Positions 1-6,743 of a stretch of DNA of 22,983 nucleotides are shown here, one piece after another. Within the stretch, counting starts at the first letter, position 1. Every line of letters starts with the position of its first letter. The notes under the pieces are model-generated. The model was not told the origin of the DNA. It worked only from the letters and a program-made list of their open reading frames with translations, and made no database searches. The DNA is from JACNIZ01 sp964344765 (GTDB lineage: Bacteria > Planctomycetota > UBA1135): assembly GCA_964344765.1 (NCBI GenBank), contig CAYFOM010000054.1:1-22983 (forward strand), in the 5' to 3' direction. The position numbers were made by a program, and so were the translations under genes.

Positions 1-52
1 AAGGATAAACTAATTCAGGCTTTGGACTGGCTCCGTTTTCTCGGACCACCTC

Positions 53-247
53 TTATCCCGCCGGGTAGCCATTTCGAACCAATCCCCGGACCAGAATTGT
101 GTCGCCCTTAACTAAGCCTCCATTCAGGATTGCATCTGAAATCGTTTGGTAGTCGTATCCTGACCTCTTACCCCAATCCACAACAATGGTATTAGGTTGT
201 TGGGGGGGGGCAATAATCGCCGCTAGAATAAACATGGTTTGAATCAT
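53..247 (-). CDS. Short exported protein or truncated beta-helix protein
   Basis: A 64-residue ORF with a hydrophobic, signal-peptide-like N-terminus (MIQTMFILAAIIAPP). The following segment, with YDYQTISDAI and GDTILVRG, resembles the first coil of right-handed beta-helix (pectate-lyase-like) proteins, where a '.Y.tI..Ai..a..GDtI.V..G.Y' pattern is usual. Those proteins are normally several hundred residues, so this looks like a fragment. After the stop the other two frames also close within about 50 bases, so one frameshift does not restore a long protein inside the window. A run of nine C (coding strand) lies directly after the signal-peptide core. Base composition is more AT-rich than in the operon downstream. 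Function unknown; the beta-helix resemblance is by eye only. Confidence 0.35.
   Translation of the reverse strand: MIQTMFILAAIIAPPQQPNTIVVDWGKRSGYDYQTISDAILNGGLVKGDTILVRGLVRNGYPAG
202..210. repeat. Nine-base G/C homopolymer inside the ORF
   Basis: Nine consecutive G on the plus strand, read as nine C in the minus-strand ORF at 53-247, where they encode the Ala-Pro-Pro just after the hydrophobic signal segment. Gain or loss of one base would shift the frame before the conserved part of the protein. Tracts of this kind act as slipped-strand switches in phase-variable genes, and are also frequent sites of sequencing error. Confidence 0.7.
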
Positions 248-313
248 GCATTGAAGGCTACAACAATTCGGCTAACCGAGCAAGATTATGTTTATTGCCC
301 AGTGAAGCGCGTT

Positions 314-342
314 TTGGCTAATGGGAAGTACCATTTTTTATA
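314..342 (+). promoter_or_regulatory. Candidate sigma70-type promoter
   Basis: TTGGCT at 314-319 and TTTATA at 337-342 are separated by 17 bases, a fair match to the -35/-10 consensus. A start near 349 would give a transcript of about 125 nt ending at the terminator at 443-474, with no open reading frame of note. Match by eye; no expression evidence. Confidence 0.35.
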
Positions 343-348
343 GAGCTT

Positions 349-474
349 CTTTAATTCCACCGAGAGCTGGCGACAACCTGATGGGCGGAATGGGTTTCTA
401 AACCTTTCGCCCATCCGCGCGGTTCACAACCCCGCGCAACTCAAGGGACTGCACTTCGGTGCAGTCCCTTTTTA
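349..474 (+). ncRNA. Candidate small structured RNA
   Basis: Between the candidate promoter and the terminator three hairpins follow one another. Hairpin 1: 380-387 (GATGGGCG) pairs with 408-415 (CGCCCATC), with an inner GGTT/AACC helix at 393-396/401-404. Hairpin 2: 417-422 (GCGCGG) pairs with 432-437. Hairpin 3 is the terminator at 445-468. No plus-strand ORF precedes the terminator, so this is unlikely to be just the 3' end of an mRNA. I do not recognise it as tmRNA, 6S, RNase P or SRP RNA. The 5' end is set only by the promoter guess. Confidence 0.4.
443..474 (+). terminator. Intrinsic terminator with TTCG tetraloop
   Basis: A perfect 10-bp stem GGGACTGCAC (445-454) / GTGCAGTCCC (459-468) closes on a TTCG loop (455-458) and is followed by TTTTTA (469-474). 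AA at 443-444 can add two pairs with the T run. This is a textbook rho-independent terminator for plus-strand transcription. Confidence 0.88.
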
Positions 475-485
475 TTTGTGGTTGT

Positions 486-571
486 GTCGTGTCGGCCGTT
501 GGCCACCGGCGGCTTAGACCGGTCGCTTCGCTCAACCGGATGCGCCCCGGCCGGCCAACGGCCGACACGAC
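486..571. repeat. REP-like long inverted repeat
   Basis: The 19-base arm at 486-504 (GTCGTGTCGGCCGTTGGCC) is the exact reverse complement of 553-571. Inside, a second weaker pairing (CCGGT near 519-523 with ACCGG near 535-539) continues the helix, so the ~86-base segment can fold into one long imperfect hairpin. It sits between the terminator and the next gene, like intergenic REP/MITE-type palindromes. No second copy lies in this window. The rest of 575-639 shows nothing besides a short duplicated CATAGGTA just before the next gene. Confidence 0.75.
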
Positions 572-639
572 GCATTAACCTCAATAAGCAAGTGAGGAAT
601 TGAAGACTCACATAGGTACATAGGTAAGATGGTGAGGTC

Positions 640-912
640 ATGGACATTCTGAATACGACCAAGCGCCCGTTGAAGATCCAGTTGCCGGGCGGCAAGGTGT
701 TGCGCCTGGGGCCGGGGAATACTGGGCAAATTAACCCGAAGGCGGCCGAGCATCCGGCGGTGAAAAAGCTGATTGAAGAAGGCGTGATCGAGATTCAAGG
801 TGACGGCGGAACGCAGGGTCACCGCGGTACCGTGGCTGATGGCGGTCCGAGTTCGGGGCGTGGGCCGGGTGGCGGCGGTGGCGGCACCAGCCGACGCAGT
901 GGCGACCGCTAG
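640..912 (+). CDS. Small conserved-looking protein with Gly/Arg-rich tail
   Basis: A 90-residue protein starting at ATG with GGTGAGG two bases upstream, a convincing Shine-Dalgarno that fixes the start. Residues 1-55 look like a compact folded domain (TTKRPLKIQLPGGKVLRLGPG, then AVKKLIEEGVIEI). The rest is low complexity: Gly, Ser and Arg with a run of six Gly, ending SRRSGDR. No signal peptide, membrane segment or catalytic motif is visible. I do not recognise the family and give no function. The gene ends on a CTAG shared with the convergent phosphatase-like gene. It follows the REP-like hairpin, so it probably has its own promoter in 572-630. Confidence 0.6.
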   Translation: MDILNTTKRPLKIQLPGGKVLRLGPGNTGQINPKAAEHPAVKKLIEEGVIEIQGDGGTQGHRGTVADGGPSSGRGPGGGGGGTSRRSGDR

Positions 913-1343
913 TTCAACTCAAGGAAACGGCGCCACGTCGGATCCATGCGCGGCAGCCATGCAGCAAGCACCGGCGACGTCGCCTGCTCCGCGGTCCAGC
1001 CGCGGACGTGTTGTAGGTAGTGGTACATGAACGCCGACACGCGCATATTCGCACCACAATGAATAAAAACGTGGTCGTCGCCGAGGGTGCGCATCAGGCG
1101 CAGGAATAGGTCCAAATGCTCGGCGTCGGGGGCGTCGAATGGCACCGGGATGTGGAAGTAGTTCATCCCGGTCATCGTCACCAGCGCGCCTTCGTGCGGC
1201 AGCGCGTACGAGGCGTCGGGCATTGACAAGTTGATAACACTGTGAAAGCCGCGCGTGGCCACCAGTTCGAAGTGCTGGGGCTGCGGCTGGCCGGCGGTGC
1301 CGATCGGGCCGTCGAACTCGAAGTAGTTGTGGATTTCCTGCAT
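909..1343 (-). CDS. Protein tyrosine phosphatase-like protein (DUF442-type fold)
   Basis: A 144-residue cytoplasmic protein. It opens with EIHNYFEFDGPIGTAGQPQP, continues with VINLSMPD and YFHIPVPFDAPD, then HCGANMRVSAFMYHY. This is the pattern of the tyrosine-phosphatase-like/DUF442 group: 'TaGQP' entry strand, 'vINL' strand, 'HIPV' strand, then the phosphate-binding loop. The loop is C-G-A-N-M-R, four residues between Cys and Arg rather than the five of classical PTPs, as far as I recall typical of this branch. The frame stays open to 1598, but that extension is Arg/Pro-rich and would overlap the next operon. ATG at 1341-1343 is preceded by AGGA and starts where the family similarity starts. 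Substrate unknown. It is divergent from the operon at 1465 and convergent with the small protein. Confidence 0.75.
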   Translation of the reverse strand: MQEIHNYFEFDGPIGTAGQPQPQHFELVATRGFHSVINLSMPDASYALPHEGALVTMTGMNYFHIPVPFDAPDAEHLDLFLRLMRTLGDDHVFIHCGANMRVSAFMYHYLQHVRGWTAEQATSPVLAAWLPRMDPTWRRFLELN

Positions 1344-1464
1344 GGTCCTGGCGGCGGCGGGCGCGCGGTCCGCCCAGCTATAGGCCGCTTCCTGAACCGA
1401 TGCAAACGCGGTAACGTTTATCCCAAGGCATGGGTACCCGCCCCCCGGCGGAGCCCCCTCTCCT
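1344..1464. promoter_or_regulatory. Divergent intergenic region
   Basis: These 121 bases separate the phosphatase-like gene (minus) from the first gene of the large operon (plus), so promoters for both should lie here. I see no strong -35/-10 pair. A possible weak -10-like TAACGT lies near 1406. A C-rich stretch (1439-1446 and nearby) precedes the operon start, whose only Shine-Dalgarno candidate is GGAG at 1450-1453, eleven bases from the ATG. Confidence 0.4.
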
Positions 1465-2955
1465 ATGAGCAATCTCCGCAAACAAATTCGGCTGGACCGC
1501 CGCTCTTGGAACCGCGCGCTGGCGTGGAGCCTGGTCGGCAGCGGCTGCGGATGGGGTCTGTTGGCAGCGGGCACCGGCATCGTCATCGGCCGCACCATGG
1601 GCTATCGCTGGGACCTGCCGGCATTCGGCATCGGCGTCGCCGCCGGATTGCTTTGGGCCACTTGGCAATGGCGACGGCGCCAGGTCAGCGACGAGCAAAT
1701 CGCCACGCTGCTCGATATGCGCGCCGGCGGCACCGGCTTGCTGCTGTTTGAATTGGAAGCCGGCGCGGACGCGGTCGGCTCGGCGGCGGATCGGCTACCT
1801 AGTTCCACTCAGCGTGGATTGCTGACTCAGCCGCGGCCGGACATGCGTCGGATTCTGAAGCGGATTGCGCCGGGCTTGTTGTTCCTGCTGCTGTCGTCGC
1901 TGGTGCCGGTGCGGGCGATTGCGTCGACCGGCGTCGATCCGATTTCGGAGCAACGCATCGATGAATTGCAGCAGTTCGCTGAGGCACTGGATGAAAATTT
2001 GGAGCTGGAAGAACAGCTGCGCGAGGAGATCCAGCAGAACCTGGAAGCGCTAAAGTCGGAATCCAATCCGGATCAACCCAAAGGCGAGGCGCTGCGCGAG
2101 GCATTGGATCAGTTGGAAGCGCGGCTGGAAGACGTCGCCACTAACGAGGCTGAGGAATTGGAGGATCAACTCCGCCGCAGTGAGGAACTTGGCGAGGAAG
2201 CGGCCGCCGAAGATCCACTTCACCGCGAAAACGCGCTCGACATGCTCGGCGACCTCGCCGAAAAAATGAAGGAAAGCGGCACCCTGCCCGAGATGCCGTT
2301 GTCGCCGGAGTTCCTTGAGCATTTGATGAACAACGGTTTGTCGGAGGAGTTTTTGAAGCAACTGCAAAGACTTGCCGAATCCGGCGCGCTCGACCAACTC
2401 GGCCAACTGGCGCGGTCGATGGAGTTGGATCCGGAAATGGCGAAGAAGCTGGCTGAAATGCTGTCGCAGCACCTCAGCGAAGAGGCGTTGAAGAAGCTCG
2501 CTGAGATGGCGCAAAAAGGGTTGTTGGGTCAGTGTGAAAATCCTGGCAACGGCGAAGGTATGAAGTTCGGCTTTGGCGAAGGCGAATCGGAAGGCGCAAT
2601 GGCAGTTCCGACGCCCGGACAAACCCCAGGTCAAGGCATGGCCGGCGCTCCCATCCCCGGCACCGGCAGCATCATCACCCGCGGCCCAGGATCGCTGCCA
2701 ATGACTTGGGGTGGCGAAACCCCGGACCTGCGCGATCAAATGCAGTGGCGCTCGATGGCGGCACCCAACTCGCCGGAAGAAGCGATGGAAATCATCCGCA
2801 TGACAACCATGGCGCCGACCACTGAAGGGCAGCAAAGCGAAGGCGCGGGCACTGCCGATGTGGCCACTCAAACTCCCGGCGAAACCGTTTGGAAGCGGCG
2901 CATGAAGCCGGAGCACCGCCAGGCGGTGAAACGCTTCTTTAAGCCGAAGGAATAG
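1465..2955 (+). CDS. Membrane-anchored coiled-coil protein, first gene of the MoxR/VWA operon
   Basis: 496 residues. Three hydrophobic segments lie at about 18-42, 51-67 and 134-152. They are followed by a long, strongly charged helical region (about 160-350) rich in Glu, Leu and Lys, with recurring 'LxxLAExM' units that predict coiled coil or helical repeats. Residues 357-420 are Gly/Pro-rich and disordered-looking; the C-terminus is basic (KRRMKPEHRQAVKRFFKPKE). No enzymatic motif is seen. Proteins of this architecture (DUF4175-like by layout, not by recognised sequence) occur beside MoxR/BatA genes in some phyla. The stop TAG shares its last base with a GTG start of the MoxR gene, so the two are probably coupled. 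It may be a membrane scaffold or substrate for the MoxR ATPase; that is inference. Confidence 0.75.
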   Translation: MSNLRKQIRLDRRSWNRALAWSLVGSGCGWGLLAAGTGIVIGRTMGYRWDLPAFGIGVAAGLLWATWQWRRRQVSDEQIATLLDMRAGGTGLLLFELEAGADAVGSAADRLPSSTQRGLLTQPRPDMRRILKRIAPGLLFLLLSSLVPVRAIASTGVDPISEQRIDELQQFAEALDENLELEEQLREEIQQNLEALKSESNPDQPKGEALREALDQLEARLEDVATNEAEELEDQLRRSEELGEEAAAEDPLHRENALDMLGDLAEKMKESGTLPEMPLSPEFLEHLMNNGLSEEFLKQLQRLAESGALDQLGQLARSMELDPEMAKKLAEMLSQHLSEEALKKLAEMAQKGLLGQCENPGNGEGMKFGFGEGESEGAMAVPTPGQTPGQGMAGAPIPGTGSIITRGPGSLPMTWGGETPDLRDQMQWRSMAAPNSPEEAMEIIRMTTMAPTTEGQQSEGAGTADVATQTPGETVWKRRMKPEHRQAVKRFFKPKE

Positions 2956-4016
2956 TGCTAGGCTGTAGCGCGCCGACCTTGAACATGGATCAAAAATCAA
3001 CTTATTTGGACGACAGCGAAGTCCATCGCTGTCAGGAATTGGGCAACCGCCTGTTGGATGGATTGAACTCCATCATCCTCGGCCAAGAGGAGTTGATTCG
3101 GTCGGTGGTGACCGCTTCGCTCGCTGGTGGTCACGTGTTGCTCGAGGGTTTGCCCGGCTTGGGCAAGACCGAGTTGGTCAAAGGATTGGCGCAGCTGCTG
3201 TCGCTGCAATTCCAACGCGTGCAGTTCACGCCGGACCTGCTGCCGGGCGACATCACCGGCGGCCACGTGCTGCAAGAAACCGATCACGGTAAGGACTTCG
3301 TGTTCCGCGCCGGCCCGGTGTTCTGCAACATGCTGCTGGCCGACGAAATCAACCGCGCGTCGCCCAAAACTCAATCGGCGTTGCTGGAAGCGATGGCCGA
3401 AGCGCGCGTCACCGTGCTCGGCGAAACGCGCGACCTGCCGCACCCGTTCTTCGTGCTCGCCACGCAGAACCCGATTGAAATGGAAGGCACCTATCCCCTG
3501 CCCGAAGCGCAGCTCGACCGTTTCATGTTCAAGGTCGACGTCGCCCCGGTCAGCGCCGACGTGATGCAAGCCATCGTCGGCAAGCGTCGCCATGGACGTC
3601 CGCCGCAGGTTGATGCCGTTGCCGGCGGTGAAGAGTTTGAACAGTTCGCCGAACTGGCCGGGCGCGTGCATTATCCGGATCCGGTGCTGTCGTACGTGGC
3701 GCGCTTGTGCGAAGCCACGCAACCGCAAAGTGTGCATGCGCCGAAGATGGTGCAGGAATACGTGCGTTACGGTGCGTCACCACGCGCTGCGATTTCCATT
3801 GCCGAGTCGGCGCGGGTTGATGCGCTGCTGGACGGCAAACCGACGGTGGGTTTCGATAACGTAACCCGCGTTGCGGTTCCGGCGTTGGTGCACCGCGTGG
3901 TGTTGGATTACCGCGCCCGTTTGGATGGCGTCGACGCGCCGATGGTGGTCGCCGACCTGCTGAAAAACATCACTCCATTGAAGGAAGCACTGCCTAATGA
4001 AGTGGTCGATGGCTAA
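2955..4016 (+). CDS. MoxR-family AAA+ ATPase
   Basis: A cytoplasmic AAA+ ATPase of the MoxR branch, thought to act as a chaperone that remodels or loads metal into VWA-domain partners. Counting from the ATG at 2985: Walker A GLPGLGKT at 55-62, Walker B MLLADE at 116-121 followed by INRASPKTQSALLEAM, sensor 1 VLATQN at 158-163, then the MoxR signature EMEGTYPLPEAQLDRF and the sensor-2 segment GASPRAA. Two starts are possible. GTG at 2955 overlaps the previous stop by one base (TAGTG) and has AAGGA three bases upstream, giving 353 residues. ATG at 2985 has no Shine-Dalgarno, giving 343. I chose the GTG because overlaps are the rule in this operon, without certainty. DUF58 and VWA partners are encoded downstream. 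Confidence 0.93.
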   Translation: MLGCSAPTLNMDQKSTYLDDSEVHRCQELGNRLLDGLNSIILGQEELIRSVVTASLAGGHVLLEGLPGLGKTELVKGLAQLLSLQFQRVQFTPDLLPGDITGGHVLQETDHGKDFVFRAGPVFCNMLLADEINRASPKTQSALLEAMAEARVTVLGETRDLPHPFFVLATQNPIEMEGTYPLPEAQLDRFMFKVDVAPVSADVMQAIVGKRRHGRPPQVDAVAGGEEFEQFAELAGRVHYPDPVLSYVARLCEATQPQSVHAPKMVQEYVRYGASPRAAISIAESARVDALLDGKPTVGFDNVTRVAVPALVHRVVLDYRARLDGVDAPMVVADLLKNITPLKEALPNEVVDG

Positions 4017-5811
4017 GTGGCTGTTGCTGGCTGTTTGTTTGCTGACCAGCTTGGCTGCGGCCGCGCCGCAGGGCAGCTACAAAGAGGAAACGCGCGACGG
4101 CATTCACGTACGCTCTTCATGCATCATGCCGAAGGCGTTGAGTCGCGGTTATGTGCCGGTGCAGTTGTACATCGAAAACAGGCGCAAGGAAAAGGTATCG
4201 CTGGATCTGGAACTTGGCAACCTGAGTTCTTGGGATGATCGCTCCTATACAAGCGGCACGGTAAACCTGGACGCCGGCGCCGGCACCACGTTGGATTGGC
4301 TGGTTTATGCGATGCCTTCCAGTCATTCTTTCGACCGCATTTCACTGCGCGTCAAAGAAGGAACGCGTTATGTGATGCGCCATACCGCGCTGCAGTTGGA
4401 TTCGAGTTCGGCGAGTCGCAACATGGAAGCGACTTTGGTGGCGAGTGATGATCCATCGACGGATGCCTCGAGGATCAACGGAATCGGCGTTTTTGGTTCG
4501 CGACAACTGCGCGCAGAGGGTTGTTTACCGAATGACTTGCCGACCGATTGGCGTGCTTACACCGCGTTGCGCGTGGTGGTGTTTCAACTCGAAAGCAAAG
4601 CACCACCAAATGCATCGATTGAAGCGATTCTGGACTGGGTGGCCACTGGCGGCATTTTGGTTTTGATCGGCGAGCAAAGCCAAGCCGAGCAACTTATGGC
4701 TGCGCATGGTGACGTTTTACACGCCAGTCGAATCTTGTCGGGCGACCAAACCGATGTGGCGCCGCGCCGAGTTTATCGACACCATTTCGGACGTATCGTC
4801 ACCCAAGGAGATCACGAAGGCGCAGGCGCTAAGCCGGAGGATTATTTCTACGCGATGGGCTGGAACACACCTGCGGCGATCTCTAACCGCAACCCACCCG
4901 AAGGAACTTTTCCCGCCAAAATTCTGAAATGGGCACTCGAAATCCCAGGCCTGCGCAGTACTCCGGTGGCGCTGCTGATTTTGGTGTTGATCGTTTTTGC
5001 CGTGCTGGTCGGGCCGTGGCAACTGCGTCGCCAAAAACGTAAACAAGCTTCGCCGTTCCGCTTTTTACTGACCACGCCGCTACTCGGCTTTGGCTTCACC
5101 GCATTCATCCTGCTGGCAAGTTTGCTCAGCCAAGGCGTCGACGTGAAGGAATCGGCGGTTAGCGTGACTTGGCTGGATCAGCAAAGTCACAAAGCCAGCA
5201 CGCTGGGCAAACGACTGACCTTCTCCGGTTCGGTGTTCCGTAATCGATTGAACTATTCGGCGCGAGCAGTGGCCGCCCCCTACCCCGACGGCACCTCGTC
5301 GACGAACAGCAAGGAGTATGTGATCAACATGGATCGCAATGGCGCGTTGGAAGGTCACTTTCTTCCAGTGCGTATGCCGACCGAACAGTTAGTCGCTTGT
5401 GTGGCCAACGCCCGCGGACGAGTCGAGGTCGAGGAAGAAAACGGCGTGCTATACGCCATCAATGGCCTCGACATCGAGCTGCAGGATTTCTACTACCTGG
5501 ATCGCAACAACCAATGGCACGAGGTCGATGGCGGCAGTGAAATTGTTCCTGGAGAACGCGCCAAGTTAGAGACCACCGAAGCCATTCCTGACTTCCGCTT
5601 CCCGAGTTTGCCGCACATCACGCAACATACGGTGAAGTCGGGCGAAGAAGATTTGCCGATTACGCATCTGCCGGCGTTCCGACCGCCGGTGCGCAGTTAC
5701 GTGGCGAATATTCCCAACTCGCCGTTCCTGGAAGACGGTGGCGTCGATCGTAATGTCGGCTTGCAAGCCCACATGCTGATCGGCAGCTTGCCGCCGGAGG
5801 AAGGACGATGA
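3997..5811 (+). CDS. Membrane protein with extracytoplasmic and glutamine-amidotransferase-like region
   Basis: 604 residues. A signal peptide or N-terminal anchor covers about 1-23 (KWLLLAVCLLTSLAAAA). A beta-rich extracytoplasmic region follows, containing a segment at about 145-225 with the outline of class-I glutamine-amidotransferase-like folds (WRAYTALRVVVFQLES, then WVATGGILVLIG). There is no catalytic Cys-His-Glu set that I can see. Two membrane helices lie at 322-341 and about 357-379, separated by the basic loop RRQKRKQ. A long beta-rich C-terminal domain follows. This layout is common for uncharacterised genes in MoxR/DUF58/ABC clusters. It overlaps the end of the MoxR gene by 20 bases; AAGGA at 3981-3985 supports the ATG at 3997, although an in-frame ATG at 4009 is possible. 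It may be a periplasmic partner of the ABC transporter encoded next (inference). Confidence 0.75.
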   Translation: MKWSMAKWLLLAVCLLTSLAAAAPQGSYKEETRDGIHVRSSCIMPKALSRGYVPVQLYIENRRKEKVSLDLELGNLSSWDDRSYTSGTVNLDAGAGTTLDWLVYAMPSSHSFDRISLRVKEGTRYVMRHTALQLDSSSASRNMEATLVASDDPSTDASRINGIGVFGSRQLRAEGCLPNDLPTDWRAYTALRVVVFQLESKAPPNASIEAILDWVATGGILVLIGEQSQAEQLMAAHGDVLHASRILSGDQTDVAPRRVYRHHFGRIVTQGDHEGAGAKPEDYFYAMGWNTPAAISNRNPPEGTFPAKILKWALEIPGLRSTPVALLILVLIVFAVLVGPWQLRRQKRKQASPFRFLLTTPLLGFGFTAFILLASLLSQGVDVKESAVSVTWLDQQSHKASTLGKRLTFSGSVFRNRLNYSARAVAAPYPDGTSSTNSKEYVINMDRNGALEGHFLPVRMPTEQLVACVANARGRVEVEEENGVLYAINGLDIELQDFYYLDRNNQWHEVDGGSEIVPGERAKLETTEAIPDFRFPSLPHITQHTVKSGEEDLPITHLPAFRPPVRSYVANIPNSPFLEDGGVDRNVGLQAHMLIGSLPPEEGR

Positions 5812-6743
5812 CCGCGCTGCTGGACGTAAAAAACCTGAGCAAGTCCTTCGGCAGGTTGAAAGCCGTCGACGACCTTAGCTTCCAAGTAAACCCCGGCGAG
5901 ATTTGGGGCTTCATCGGTCCAAACGGGGCCGGCAAAACCACAACGATGCGCATTTGCTCGACCTTGGATCTACCCGACCAAGGCGACGTCTTGCTCGACG
6001 GCGAATCGATTTTGGTGCACCCCAATCGCGCCCATAGCCGCATCGGTTTTATGCCGGATGCGTTGGGCGTTTACTCCGACACTTCGATTGAAGAGTACCT
6101 GGATTTCTTCGCCCGCACCGCCGGCTTGAAAGGCAAAGAGCGCGCCGCACGTATTCGTTCGGTGATGGAATTCACTGAACTGATGCACCTGGCCGACCGC
6201 ATGATGGACAGTTTGTCCAAGGGCATGAGCCAGCGGTTGTGCTTGGCCAAAACGCTGCTGCATGATCCGGATCTGCTAATCCTTGATGAACCCGCTAGCG
6301 GTTTGGACCCGCGCGCACGGGTGGAGTTTCGTGAATTGATTCGCGCGTTGGCCGATCAAGGCAAAGGCGTGCTGATCTCCAGCCACATCTTGTCGGAGCT
6401 ATCCGAAACCTGCGACGGCGTCGTCGTCATCGAACAGGGCAAGTTGGTGCGCGAAGGCTTGGTCGATTCGTTAAGCAGCGACCTAAACGAGCACCAACTG
6501 ATTTACATCCGTGCAATGTGCAGCGAAGAGCAACTCAATATTGCGCTGCTTGAAGCGCCGGGAGTGGTTCAATCGCGACCGGAGCAAGGCGGCTTCATTG
6601 TTGAGTTCGATGGCGATGAAGAGGCCATCAGCAAATTATTAAAACGCTTGGTTGAACAAGATCTCAAGCCGGTGGAATTCCACTGGAAACGCCTGGACCT
6701 GGAAGAAATCTTCCTTTCGTTCACGGAGGGCACCCTGCAATGA
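5808..6743 (+). CDS. ABC transporter ATP-binding protein
   Basis: 311 residues; the nucleotide-binding subunit of an ABC-2 type transporter. Walker A GPNGAGKT at 37-44, the FMPDALGVYSDTSIEEYL segment in the Q-loop region, signature LSKGM at 136-140, Walker B LLILDEP at 156-162 with the D-loop SGLD, and the H-loop His at 193 (SSHILSE) are all intact. About 90 further C-terminal residues follow, common in exporter ATPases of this branch. In the Q-loop position the usual Gln is replaced by Asp (MPD), a pattern I associate with this subfamily. Start and previous stop overlap as ATGA, with GGAGGAAGGA just upstream. The permease follows by another ATGA overlap. Substrate unknown. Confidence 0.93.
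   Translation: MTALLDVKNLSKSFGRLKAVDDLSFQVNPGEIWGFIGPNGAGKTTTMRICSTLDLPDQGDVLLDGESILVHPNRAHSRIGFMPDALGVYSDTSIEEYLDFFARTAGLKGKERAARIRSVMEFTELMHLADRMMDSLSKGMSQRLCLAKTLLHDPDLLILDEPASGLDPRARVEFRELIRALADQGKGVLISSHILSELSETCDGVVVIEQGKLVREGLVDSLSSDLNEHQLIYIRAMCSEEQLNIALLEAPGVVQSRPEQGGFIVEFDGDEEAISKLLKRLVEQDLKPVEFHWKRLDLEEIFLSFTEGTLQ

Noticed and set aside
417..437. T-arm-like hairpin suggesting a tRNA or tmRNA 3' end
   Set aside because: The loop TTCACAACC does not fit the TTCRA consensus, and no acceptor stem, anticodon arm or CCA end is found. No tRNA or rRNA was seen elsewhere.
1344..1598. N-terminal extension of the phosphatase-like ORF
   Set aside because: It overlaps the start of the operon's first gene, is Arg/Pro-rich and has no family similarity; ATG 1343 has AGGA before it.
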